Of a stretch of DNA of 64,000 bases, positions 22,050 through 30,200 are shown in pieces. The notes beneath the pieces are model-generated. The model had not been told where the DNA came from, searched no databases, and was given only the letters and a program-made list of their open reading frames with translations. The number at the start of each line of letters is the position of its first letter. The first letter of the stretch is position 1. The DNA comes from Actinomycetes bacterium (GTDB lineage: Bacteria; Actinomycetota; Acidimicrobiia; Acidimicrobiales; RAAP-2), in assembly GCA_021791145.1 (NCBI GenBank), contig JAJYXE010000008.1:1-64000 (forward strand), in the 5' to 3' direction. The translations under genes and the position numbers were made by a program.

Positions 22050-22214
22050 CTACCGCCCGCGGAAGAACTTGGCTCCCTTGGCGCCCTTCAACCCCTTGGC
22101 GCCCTTGGCGCCCTTGGCGCCCTTGGCGCCTCCGCCCTTCACGTTCTCGGCCTCTTCGTCGGTGGCCTCGAGGTCGTCGGTCAGCTCGTTGTCGATGTCC
22201 TTCGGCGTGGTCAT
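22050..22214 (-). CDS. KGG-leader peptide A with Gly-x-Lys repeat core
   Basis: A 54-residue precursor peptide. Residues 1-28 are an acidic leader ending DLEATDEEAENVKGG, a double-glycine site of the kind cut by C39 peptidases. The predicted 26-residue core is seven perfect G-x-K triplets (six GAK, one GLK) and the tail FFRGR. The core has no Cys, Ser, Thr or acidic residue and a charge of about +9. GGGAGAA precedes ATG 22214. It lies upstream of the 382-residue protein and the PCAT, and a Crp-like palindrome lies 90 bases upstream of its start. The lack of modifiable residues argues against a lanthipeptide; it could be an unmodified cationic peptide or one modified on Lys. No family name is known to me. 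Confidence 0.85.
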   Translation of the reverse strand: MTTPKDIDNELTDDLEATDEEAENVKGGGAKGAKGAKGAKGLKGAKGAKFFRGR

Positions 22215-22303
22215 TTCGGGTTCTCCCTTGCAGGTTTTCGGATTCTGGTGCCCTCCGGGATCGGCCCGGTGATTCAATCGTAAGGCGCTCGGATGATCCC
22301 GTC

Positions 22304-22319
22304 TATCACCTCGCTGACA
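22304..22319 (-). promoter_or_regulatory. Crp-like palindrome upstream of peptide gene A
   Basis: On the minus strand this reads TGTCAGCGAGGTGATA, a slightly degenerate copy of the near-palindrome found before gene B. It is part of a longer conserved block at 22301-22320. It lies 90 bases before the start codon, so it is likely an operator or part of the promoter. Confidence 0.55.
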
Positions 22320-22386
22320 CAGTCGAAGAGCTCGTGGTGACGGAGCGCCCACCGCATCCCACCGCCTCGATCGGCCACGACGCGCC

Positions 22387-22413
22387 GGTGCGGCCGCTCA
22401 AGGCGGCCGCACC
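22387..22413 (-). terminator. Strong hairpin after peptide gene B
   Basis: The same 11-bp stem as at 21970-21996 with a different 5-base loop. The sequence between stem and stop codon is also nearly identical in the two copies, showing that the 3' flanks were duplicated together with the genes. Confidence 0.6.
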
Positions 22414-22465
22414 GATCGGTACTGCCTCTGCGGCGCCTGGAGCGGCGGCCGCTGGTCCCGGCTCC

Positions 22466-22630
22466 CTACCGCCGACGGAAGAACTCCAACTTGGCACCCT
22501 TTGCTCCCTTGGCACCCTTTGCTCCCTTGGCACCCTTCAAGCCCTTGGCGCCTCCGCCCTTCACGTCCTCGGCCTCTTCGTCGGTGGCCTCGAGGTCGTC
22601 GGCAAGTTCGCTCTTGATCTTCTCGGACAT
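22466..22630 (-). CDS. KGG-leader peptide B with Gly-x-Lys repeat core
   Basis: A 54-residue precursor, paralogous to peptide A. The leader (residues 1-26) ends DLEATDEEAEDVKGG. The predicted 28-residue core again has seven G-x-K triplets, the second being GLK, and ends LEFFRRR. Charge is about +9, with no Cys, Ser or Thr in the core. GGGGGAG lies a few bases before ATG 22630. Its position 416 bp from gene A, with matching promoter-side element and 3' hairpin, shows a tandem cassette duplication. Confidence 0.85.
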   Translation of the reverse strand: MSEKIKSELADDLEATDEEAEDVKGGGAKGLKGAKGAKGAKGAKGAKLEFFRRR

Positions 22631-23242
22631 TTCAGCTCCCCCTCTACTCACTTTCGAGATCTTGTGGGACCGGGATCTTCCCGGCAGGATCATCGTATTC
22701 CCGGCTCGGAATTTGGTCTATCAGCTCGCTGACACTGCGCACGACTCCGAGCTGACACACCTGGAGAGCTCCTTTGGGCTGAGATGTCGAAGGGCCGCAA
22801 CGCTCAACAGGCGGACACGGCAGGCCGCCCTGGGGAGCGGGTTCGCCAGAGGCCTAGAGCAAGCCCGAAAGAGGTAGGCCCAGATGGGCTCACGGGCCCA
22901 GGCAGCATCCGTGCAGCCTCGGCGGGCCGGTGCGGCCACGGCAGCACTGGCGGGCCGGTGCGGGCCACGGCAGCCCAGGCGGGCCTGTGCGCAACGGCTC
23001 GACGAGCGCGGGCGAGACTTTTCAAAGTCCGCCGCGCCGTGTCGGATCCTGATCGATCAGCTCGTGATCGAGGCTGGTCGGCTGCACGCGGCAGCCAGAC
23101 CAGCTGTGGGGGTTGCTCCGGTCGGCGTCGAGCGGCTCCCGGGACCGGATCGCTTTCGACGTCCGGACAGCCCGCGACGTCCGGACAACCCGCATCGCCC
23201 GCGGCGTCCGGATCGCCCGGATCCCCTGCGGCGCGCGAGTCC
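22631..23242. other. Intergenic region between peptide genes B and C
   Basis: This 612-bp stretch holds the operator of gene B near 22719-22734. The rest is low-complexity, with degenerate repeats such as ggccggtgcggccacggcag (22925-22985) and gacgtccggacagcccgcg-like units (23155-23225). I looked on both strands for another leader ending in KGG and found none. Frames of up to 240 codons cross the region but none has a plausible start or recognisable protein. Confidence 0.6.
22719..22734 (-). promoter_or_regulatory. Crp-like palindrome upstream of peptide gene B
   Basis: On the minus strand this reads TGTCAGCGAGCTGATA. The two halves match as an inverted repeat at every position but one per arm outside the central two bases. 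The TGTCA-N6-TGATA geometry is that of Crp/Fnr family operators. It is 89 bases before the start codon. A Crp/Fnr-type gene lies at the upstream end of the locus. Confidence 0.6.
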
Positions 23243-23395
23243 CTAACGGCGCTTGAAGAAGGACAGCTTCTCGGTTTTCTTCGCCGCGAGAAACTTCTCC
23301 GCCTTCGCTGCGCCGCCCTTGACGCTCTCGGCGTCCTCCTCGGTGGCCTCGAGGTCACCCACGAGCTCGCCCTTGATGTCCTTGGCTGTCGTCAT
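23243..23395 (-). CDS. KGG-leader peptide C with divergent basic core
   Basis: A 50-residue precursor with the same leader type (DLEATEEDAESVKGG at residues 14-28). The predicted 22-residue core is not a Gly-Lys repeat: it is an amphipathic Lys/Ala/Phe-rich stretch ending SFFKRR, with net charge about +6. The shared ending (F-F-x-x-R) across all three cores suggests a conserved function or recognition tag. GGGGGAG sits seven or eight bases before ATG 23395. It is the first peptide gene after the Crp/Fnr-type regulator. Confidence 0.82.
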   Translation of the reverse strand: MTTAKDIKGELVGDLEATEEDAESVKGGAAKAEKFLAAKKTEKLSFFKRR

Positions 23396-23475
23396 GCCTT
23401 CTCCCCCTGCTCTCCAAGATGGGTTCCCGGGACCGCCCCGGCGCCAACATGGTACGGCCGGGCGGTACACCGGTC

Positions 23476-23491
23476 TATCAGCGGCGTTGCA
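23476..23491 (-). promoter_or_regulatory. Degenerate Crp-like site upstream of peptide gene C
   Basis: The right half and flank (GCTGATAGACC on the minus strand) match the elements before genes A and B; the left half is diverged. It is 81 bases before the start codon, similar to the other two. Confidence 0.45.
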
Positions 23492-23549
23492 CGACGGATG
23501 TCGTCCACCTGACACTCCCGCGCCTGTGCGAGCGGCGAGGACGTCTCGT

Positions 23550-23660
23550 CCCTATCTCGACATAACTCTTCTCTCGGCCTGTCTCGAGCTCGCGGTGCCT
23601 ATCTCTCGGCCTGTCTCGATCTCTCGGCCTGTCTCGAGCTCGCGATGCCTATCTATCGGC
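23550..23660. repeat. Short degenerate repeats before and into the regulator end
   Basis: Three copies of a unit around tctcggcctgtctcgagctc, interleaved with gcctatct, fill the gap between peptide gene C and the stop of the Crp/Fnr-type gene. No gene or clear terminator is seen. Confidence 0.7.
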
Positions 23661-24308
23661 GCGCCTCTGGAGAGCGTCGGGGTCGACCAGCTCGACCCGG
23701 CCGCGTCCGACCCGGACCCACCCCCGCTCCTCTACCTGGCGGAGCACCTTGTTGGTGGTGGGACGGGTCGTGCCGGCGAGCCCAGCCAGGTCCTCCTGGG
23801 TGAGCGGGACGACACAGCCGGGGACCGGACCGTCCCACAACCTGGAGGCGTCGAGGAGCCGTCGCAGCACCCGGGTCTCTACCGGCGTGTACATCGCCTC
23901 GACGAGCGACTCCGAGAGACGGCGCACCTGATCTCCGAGCGCCTTGAGCAGAATCTCGTTGACCGCGGGAAAGCGGCGGCGGAGGTCTGTGAACTCGTCC
24001 TTGCGCACCGACAGGGTCTCGGCGCGCTCGAGGGCAACGATGCCCGCGCTGCGCTGAGGGCGAGACCCGTCGAGGAGCGCGAGGATGCCGAAGTAGTCGC
24101 CCGGACCGATGAGTGCCAGCATCGCCGTGGCTCCAAGCGAGGTCTCAACCCGCACACAGAACCGTCCGGTCGCCACGAAGTGCAAGGTGTCCCCCGGATC
24201 GCCTCCGTGGAAGACCACCTCACCCTTGTCGAAGCGCCGGCGGCGCGCAACCGAGAGGAAGTGCCGACGGTCCTCCTCGGGAACCATTTCAAGGAGCGGC
24301 CAGTCCAC
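23649..24308 (-). CDS. Crp/Fnr-family transcriptional regulator
   Basis: A 219-residue regulator of typical Crp length. Residues ~10-125 form the cyclic-nucleotide-binding-type beta roll, and a C-terminal winged helix follows (TQEDLAGLAGTTRPTTNKVL then RQVEERGWVRVGRGRVELVD). The cassette reads FGILALLDGSRPQRSAG, so the Glu that contacts cAMP ribose in Crp is replaced; ligand may differ or be absent. The start is a GTG at 24308 with no ribosome binding site. It sits upstream of the three peptide genes on the same strand. Palindromes of Crp-like geometry precede those genes, making it their likely regulator. Confidence 0.85.
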   Translation of the reverse strand: MDWPLLEMVPEEDRRHFLSVARRRRFDKGEVVFHGGDPGDTLHFVATGRFCVRVETSLGATAMLALIGPGDYFGILALLDGSRPQRSAGIVALERAETLSVRKDEFTDLRRRFPAVNEILLKALGDQVRRLSESLVEAMYTPVETRVLRRLLDASRLWDGPVPGCVVPLTQEDLAGLAGTTRPTTNKVLRQVEERGWVRVGRGRVELVDPDALQRRADR

Positions 24309-24452
24309 GACAGAAGTGTGGCACCCCGAGAAAGGGCGCGCTCGGACGCCCCGAGGGGTTCGAGACCAGAAAACGGGAGCGTGCCGGCCCACTGCGTGGG
24401 GAAAGGGACTGGCAGGTTGCTGGCGGCGCCTCGCCCGCGAACGGTAAGCGGC

Positions 24453-24563
24453 CTACTCCTGGCGGTGCTTGCGGCGGGGCTTGAGGGCGAACCACCAGAT
24501 GCTCGCCATCGTGCCGAGCGCGGCGAGCGCTGCCATCGGCTTCAAGAGCTTCCGCTTCGCCAC
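24453..24563 (-). CDS. Small single-pass membrane protein (36 residues)
   Basis: A short frame from GTG 24563 to TAG at 24453. A basic N-terminus (AKRKLLK) leads into a hydrophobic stretch (PMAALAALGTMASIWWFAL) and a basic tail (KPRRKHRQE), the layout of a small membrane protein. TAGGGT lies six bases upstream of the GTG, fitting a leaderless transcript. I recognise no family. Confidence 0.5.
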   Translation of the reverse strand: MAKRKLLKPMAALAALGTMASIWWFALKPRRKHRQE

Positions 24564-24569
24564 GAGCCA

Positions 24570-24575
24570 ACCCTA
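24570..24575 (-). promoter_or_regulatory. -10 hexamer of the small membrane protein gene
   Basis: TAGGGT on the minus strand, six bases before the GTG start; a loose TTGCGG -35 lies about 19 bases further upstream. Confidence 0.4.
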
Positions 24576-24607
24576 CCGGACCGCGCGACCAGAGCCGCAA
24601 GCGCCTT

Positions 24608-24675
24608 CGGCCCGATGGTGCCCTCGGCCCGATGGTGCCCTCGGCCCGATGGTGCCCTCGGCCCGATGGTGCCCT
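24608..24675. repeat. 17-bp tandem repeat
   Basis: Four exact copies of cggcccgatggtgccct in the gap between the small membrane protein gene and the sedolisin gene, followed by degenerate remnants to about 24715. Confidence 0.9.
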
Positions 24676-24756
24676 CTCGCCCAGTTGCCCTCTCGCCCGG
24701 TGCCCTCCGGCCCGGCGCCATCCGCATGCAGTCCAGGTCGAAGGCACGCACCGGGC

Positions 24757-24762
24757 TATATT
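24757..24762 (+). promoter_or_regulatory. Likely -10 of the sedolisin gene
   Basis: TATATT stands out in very GC-rich sequence and lies 52 bases before the ATG, leaving room for a leader with a purine-rich ribosome binding site (AAAGGGGGGG). No convincing -35 is seen. Confidence 0.45.
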
Positions 24763-24814
24763 CGGCCGCAGTCGGCTCGGCCGCTCGGTCTGCCGGGAAA
24801 GAAAGGGGGGGTCG

Positions 24815-26290
24815 ATGGGACGGCTCCGAAGGCGGCTGGGTGTGGGTGCGGCCGGGATGGTGCTCGCGGCAGGCGGCCTCGTGGTGGCGGGCACCGCGGG
24901 GGTTGCCGGCGCAGTTGTCACCGGTGCCGGTGCGGCGGCAGCGCCCGCGCATGCGGCAAGCGGGGGGCTCGTGGTGCACCCTGGGGTCCGCGAGCTGGGG
25001 TTCGTCGCCTCGACACAGCCGCCCAGCGAGCTGTACTGCACGGCCAACTACGGCATCCTCTGCTACGGCGCGCCGCAGATCGAGACCGCGTACAACGAGC
25101 AGCCGCTCTTCCGAGAGGGGCTGACCGGGCGCGGCGAGACGATCGTCATCGTCGACTCCCTGGGCGCCCCGGCGATCCGCCAGGACCTCGCCGTGTTCGA
25201 CCGGTCCTACGGGCTCGCCCCTCCGCCGCGCTTCTCGATCCTCAAGTACGGCGCGGTGCCCGCGTACACACCCTCCAACCCAACAGCGACAGGCTGGGCA
25301 GAGGAGACGACGCTCGACGTCGAGTGGTCGCACGCGATGGCGCCGGGCGCCAACATCCTGCTCGTCGAGACCGCGACGCCCGAGACGGTGGGCACGACAG
25401 GCTTCCCCACAATCGTCAATGCCGAGAACTACGTGATCAACCATCACCTCGGCTCGGTGATCAGCCAGAGCTTCGGGGCAGGCGAGACGACCTTCAAGTC
25501 CCCTGCCACAATCCTCGGCCTCCGCAGCTCCTTCGAGAACGCCTACCGCAACGGGATCACGGTCCTCGCAGCCGCGGGAGACTCGGGCGCCGCTGAGGAG
25601 CAGACAGTCACAGGAGCGCATTACTTCCCGTTCCCCGAGGCCGGCTGGCCCGCCTCGGACCCGCTCGTGACCGCGGTCGGCGGCACGCGGCTGACGCTCA
25701 ACACACGAGGCCGGCCCACTGCGCCGACCCAGGTATGGAACGACACCACACTGTTCGGCAGTCCTGCCGCCTCCGCAGGCGGCCTCTCCATGGTGTTCAC
25801 CCGACCCTCGTACCAGAACGGCGTGGCGGGGGTGGTCGGCAACCGTCGCGGGGTGCCCGACATCTCCATGAGCGCCTCGGTGTCCGGAGCGGTCAACATC
25901 TACATCAGCGGCCTTCCCTTCGGCGCGGGGTGGGCCTCCATCGGGGGGACCAGTGAGGCAACGCCCCTCTTCGCTGGCATCGTGGCGATCGCCGATCAGC
26001 TCAACACACATCATGCGCTGGGCATGATCGACCCCGCGCTCTACGCGATGAAGGCCGCGCACGACCCCGGGATCGTGCCCGTGACGACAGGCAACAACTC
26101 GGTCTGGTTCACAACATCGGGACACCGGGTCACAGTCCCGGGGTACTCGGCAGCCCCGGGGTACAACCTCGCGGTAGGGCTCGGCACGGTGACAGCCCCG
26201 ATGTTCGTCCGTGAGCTGGTCCAGACCGTCCACCGCGTGGGCACCGCCGTCTCGTACGGCTCCTCCGCGACCTTCCTGCCGCACGCGTAG
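24815..26290 (+). CDS. Secreted sedolisin-like (S53) serine-carboxyl peptidase
   Basis: A 491-residue exported peptidase. A Sec-type signal (LGVGAAGMVLAAGGLVVAGT) ends near APAHAASG. The mature part has the S53 catalytic Glu and Asp in EETTLDVEWSHAMAPGA, the SQSFGAGE segment, and the catalytic Ser in GGTSEATPLFAGIVAIADQL. Family members are active at acidic pH and degrade proteins outside the cell. The usual long pro-domain before the catalytic domain is almost missing: only ~50 residues separate signal and the first conserved segment, which is unusual. The ATG at 24815 follows a purine-rich ribosome binding site. Confidence 0.82.
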   Translation: MGRLRRRLGVGAAGMVLAAGGLVVAGTAGVAGAVVTGAGAAAAPAHAASGGLVVHPGVRELGFVASTQPPSELYCTANYGILCYGAPQIETAYNEQPLFREGLTGRGETIVIVDSLGAPAIRQDLAVFDRSYGLAPPPRFSILKYGAVPAYTPSNPTATGWAEETTLDVEWSHAMAPGANILLVETATPETVGTTGFPTIVNAENYVINHHLGSVISQSFGAGETTFKSPATILGLRSSFENAYRNGITVLAAAGDSGAAEEQTVTGAHYFPFPEAGWPASDPLVTAVGGTRLTLNTRGRPTAPTQVWNDTTLFGSPAASAGGLSMVFTRPSYQNGVAGVVGNRRGVPDISMSASVSGAVNIYISGLPFGAGWASIGGTSEATPLFAGIVAIADQLNTHHALGMIDPALYAMKAAHDPGIVPVTTGNNSVWFTTSGHRVTVPGYSAAPGYNLAVGLGTVTAPMFVRELVQTVHRVGTAVSYGSSATFLPHA

Positions 26291-26340
26291 GAGCCCGCCG
26301 GACCGAGCAAGCCGGACCGAGCAAGCCGCGCCCCCGCGCG

Positions 26341-27267
26341 TCAGTCCGCGCGACGCGCGTGCAAGGCCCGGTACGCGGGCGCCAGCATGCGGAGCCGGTC
26401 CGGTAGCGGCTCGGTCAGCATGCGCAGCGCGGCGAGCATCGCCACGTAGCGCGCCTGGTCGACCGGCGTCCAGCGCACCTGCCAGAGGCGGCGGACCGCC
26501 TCGGGGAAGGCGCCGAAGACCAGCGTCCTCGTCGGGCCCGCGAGCGCGAGGCCAAGGGCCGCGCGCACGGGCCGGGGAACCGGCAGCGCGCGGAGGTGGT
26601 CGCCTGCGAGGAGGGCCTCGCGGAGCTGCGCAGTGCCGGGGTTGGGCCGGAGCATCGAGCTCACGCCGTCGTCGACGTACGCGCGCAGCCCGCAGAGGTC
26701 CGGGGGCATGTCTCGCTCCCTCACCCCGTAGAGGATCCCGATGGCGCGCGTGTCCGCGTAGAAGGCCTCGAGCTCTCGCCGCGCCAGAGGGCCGCACATG
26801 ACGTCGAGCGCGTAGATCAGTGCCTCTGCCGTCGTGAGGTGCACCCAGGTCCACACGTCGCGGTCCCACGCGCGGTAAGGGCGGCCGTCGTAGCCAACCC
26901 CGGCGATCCCGCGGTGCAGCTCGTGGAGCTCGGCCGCCGTGCCCGCCCGGTCCTCGCCGAAGACGAGCCGCAGCGCGTAGCGAGTCGTCGCCGCGGCCCG
27001 TCCCCATGGGTCCTCGAACACCGTCGAGTGCTCGACGAGCGCTCGGGCGACGGTCGGGTGGCTCCCTTGCAGCCCGATCGCCCGGGCGTAGAAGGGGACG
27101 AAGACCCGCCACTGGGCCACCTGGCGCGAGAGCGGCCTCTGCGTGGCTTGCAGCGGCCTCTGGTCCGCGCCCCCGGCACCACCCATGCGGTCCGCGCCCC
27201 CGGCACCACCCATGCCGCCCGTGCCACCCGTGCCACCCATGCGGTCCGCGCCCCCGGCACCACCCAC
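26341..27267 (-). CDS. MpaB-like oxygenase domain protein (DUF2236)
   Basis: A protein of about 308 residues of the MpaB/rubber-oxygenase-like family. The family pattern is clear in ARAIGLQGSHPTVARALVEH and DPWGRAAATTRYALRLVFG, with more conserved helices such as YRAWDRDVWTWVHLTTAEAL. Members are thought to bind haem and oxidise organic substrates. The N-terminus is a Gly/Ala repeat (MGGAGGADR) encoded by 27-bp units at 27170-27267, so the exact start is uncertain. I give the GTG at 27267, 15 bp after the ileS stop; an in-frame ATG within the repeat is equally possible. It follows ileS on the same strand. Confidence 0.7.
   Translation of the reverse strand: MGGAGGADRMGGTGGTGGMGGAGGADRMGGAGGADQRPLQATQRPLSRQVAQWRVFVPFYARAIGLQGSHPTVARALVEHSTVFEDPWGRAAATTRYALRLVFGEDRAGTAAELHELHRGIAGVGYDGRPYRAWDRDVWTWVHLTTAEALIYALDVMCGPLARRELEAFYADTRAIGILYGVRERDMPPDLCGLRAYVDDGVSSMLRPNPGTAQLREALLAGDHLRALPVPRPVRAALGLALAGPTRTLVFGAFPEAVRRLWQVRWTPVDQARYVAMLAALRMLTEPLPDRLRMLAPAYRALHARRAD
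27165..27267. repeat. 27-bp in-frame tandem repeat (GGAGGADRM)
   Basis: Roughly four copies of a 27-bp unit, two close to gcggtccgcgcccccggcac plus caccccat-like ends, encode the Gly-rich N-terminus of the MpaB-like protein. Confidence 0.75.
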
Positions 27268-27281
27268 AGGCCCTGACCCGC

Positions 27282-30200
27282 CTACACCTTCTCGAGCCAG
27301 GCCCGCACCCCGTCTGGGCCATCGACGTCGAGCGCGACCGCCTCGCCGGGTCCTGGTCCTTCGGCCACGGCGAGGGCGAGCACCTCTTGGGCGATGTCCT
27401 CGAAGAGCGCCGGGTCGACCCCGGAGAGCCACAGCCGGATCCTGTCGGACACCTCGAGGCCCCGCTCCTTGCGCAGCTCTTGGAGCTGGCGGACGAGCTC
27501 GCGCACGAGCCCGCGCCGGGAGAGGTCGTCGTCCAGGGCGAGATCGAGCGCGACCACGGCGCTCCCCTCCCGGGAGACCGCGAAGCCGGCCTGTCCCCGG
27601 ACACGGACCTGGACCTCGTCTGGCCCGAGGGCGACGGGTCCGCTCGACAGCTCGACGGTGACCTGGCCGCCGCCGTCGAGCGCGGCAGCTGCCTTCGTGG
27701 CGTCCAGCGCGCCGAGCGCGCCGCGCACCTCCTTCACCGCCTCGCCGAGGCGGGGGCCGAGGATCCGGAAGTTCGGCACGAGCTCCAAGCTGACCGCCCC
27801 GCCCAGCTCGTCGACCTCGACGACCTCGTCGACATTGAGCTCGTCGGCGACGATGTCGGCGAGCACGCCGGGCGAACCGGGGGCGAGGAAGACGAGCGCC
27901 CGGGAGAGCGGCTGGCGGACCTTCACCCCCGCCTCGCTGCGCGCGGCCCGTCCGAGCGAGGAGAGCTGCATCGCAAGGGCCATCTGCGCCTCGAGATCGG
28001 GGTCGATCGCCGTCTCGTCGAAAGTGGGCCACCGTTGGAGGTGGACGGAGTCGTCGTCTGCGGCCGCGAGGTCGAGCTCGCGCCACAACCGGTCCGCCAC
28101 GAACGGGCAGAACGGCGCCAGCATGAGGCAGACGGCGACGAGCGCCTCGTAGAGGGTGGCCTGTGCGGCGAGCGCGTCGGACGGCGGGGCGTCGGGGTCC
28201 GTGCGCCAGAACCGCCGCCGGCTCCGCCGGACGTACCAATTCGACAGGTCGTCGACGAGCCGGTCGAGCGCGCTCGCAGCGGCCAGCGGCTCGTAGTCGT
28301 CGAGCGCGGAGGTGACCGCCGAGATCGTCGACATCACCCGTGACCTCGCCCACCGGTCGAGCGCGCCGCGCGAGGACGGCGGGGGGACCTGGGCGTCGCC
28401 CGGATCAAACGCGTTGAGCGCCGCGTAGGTCGAAAAGAAGCTCGACGTGTGCCAGAGCGTGAGGAGCATCTCGCGCATGGACGTGTCGATGGCGCGCGTG
28501 CTCACCCGCGTCGCGGTCCACGGAGAGCCCTGGGAGAACATCCACCAGCGGAGCGGGTCCGCGCCGCGGCTCACGACGAGCTCCCAGGGGTCGACGACGT
28601 TGCCGAGCGACTTGGACATCTTGCGGCCGTCGGCGTCCACGAGGAGCCCGAGGACCATCACGTGGCGGTAGGGCGCCTTCCCGAAGACGAGGTCGTTGAC
28701 GGCGAGCAGCGAGTAGAACCAGCCGCGGGTCTGGTCGATGCCTTCGACGATGAAGTCGGCCGGGAACTGCATCGCCTCCTTCGACCCGCGCACATGGGGG
28801 TAGCCCACCTGCGCGGCGGGCATCGACCCCGAGTCGAACCACGCGTCGATCACCGGTTCGACGCGCCGCGCGTCGGAGACCGGGAGCTCGGACGCGACGG
28901 AGCCGATCGCCGCGCCCGCCGCCGCCTCCGCCCCGGCGATCGACGCGCACACCGGGCAGGGGAAGACCACCTCGTCGATGGCGGGCCGGTGCGGGTCGAC
29001 CGAAGAGAGGTCCCGACCGGCCAGCTCGGCGAGCTCGGCCATCGAACAGACGCAGGTGACGTGGCCTTCCTCGCAGCGCCAGATCGGCAGCGGCGTGCCC
29101 CAGTAGCGGTCGCGCGACAGCGCCCAGTCGACGTTGTTCGCCAGCCACTCGCCGAACCGTCCGTCCTTGATGTAGGCCGGATGCCAGTCGACCTTCTGGT
29201 TGGCCGCGATGAGGTCGGCCTTGCGCGACGAGGTCGCGACGTACCAGCTCGGCTTCCCCCAGTAGATGAGCGCGGTGCCGCACCGCCAGCAGTGCGGATA
29301 GGTGTGCGTGTAGAAGTGCCGGCGCAAGAGGAGCCCGCGGGGCTCGAGCGCGTCGTTGACCAAGTCGTTGGTCTCACGGACCGGGCGTCCTGCGAACGGC
29401 TCGCCCGCGGCCGCCGTGAACCTGCCGTCGGGACCGACCGGGTTGAGCGTCGGGAGCCCCTGGAGCCTGCCGACCTCGCGGTCGATCTCCCCGAACGCCG
29501 GCGCCAGGTGCACGAGCCCGGTGCCCTCGTCGGTGGTCACGAAGTCGGCGAGCACCACGCGCCAGCCCCGCGCGGCGTCCTCGCTCGAGACAAAGACCGC
29601 GTCGAACGGCCGCTCGTAGCGCAGGCCCTCGAGGTCGCGCCCGCGCACGTGGCGCGTCGCCCGGGAGCGCGCGCCGTCGCCCAGCACCTCGTCGGCGAGG
29701 TCCGCGGCCAGGATCATCTGGTCGACCACCACGTAGTCGAGGTCCGGGTGGGCCGCGATCCCCGTGTTGGAAAGGAGCGTCCAGGGCGTCGTGGTCCACA
29801 CGAGGAGCCACTTGGCGTCGCCCACGACCGCGGGGTCGGGATCGACGATCCGGAGCTTCACGTACGCCGACTCGTCCTCCTCGTCGGTGTACACCTCGGG
29901 CTGGCCCAGCTCGTGGCTCGAGAGCGCGGTCCCACAACGCGGGCAGTAGGGCACGACCTTCAGGTCCTCGTAGAGGAGTGTCTTGTCGAAGAGCTGCTTC
30001 AGGTACCACCAGACCGACTCGATGTAGGTCCGGTCGAAGGTCCAGTAGGCGTGGTCGAGGTCGGTCCAGTAGCCGATGCGCTCGGTGAGCGTGTTCCACT
30101 CCTTCACGTAGCCGAGCACCGACTCCCGGCACAGCCGGACAAACTCGGCGATCCCGACTTCCTCTTCGATCTGGCGCTTGCTGTTGATGCCGAGGCGCTT

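Noticed and set aside
22050..23395. Lanthipeptide or thiopeptide precursors
   Set aside because: The cores of A and B have no Cys, Ser or Thr, and no lanthionine, YcaO or dehydratase gene is nearby.
22784..23512. Long plus- and minus-strand frames between peptide genes B and C
   Set aside because: They run through degenerate repeats, have no plausible start, and cross the clearly conserved peptide gene C antisense.
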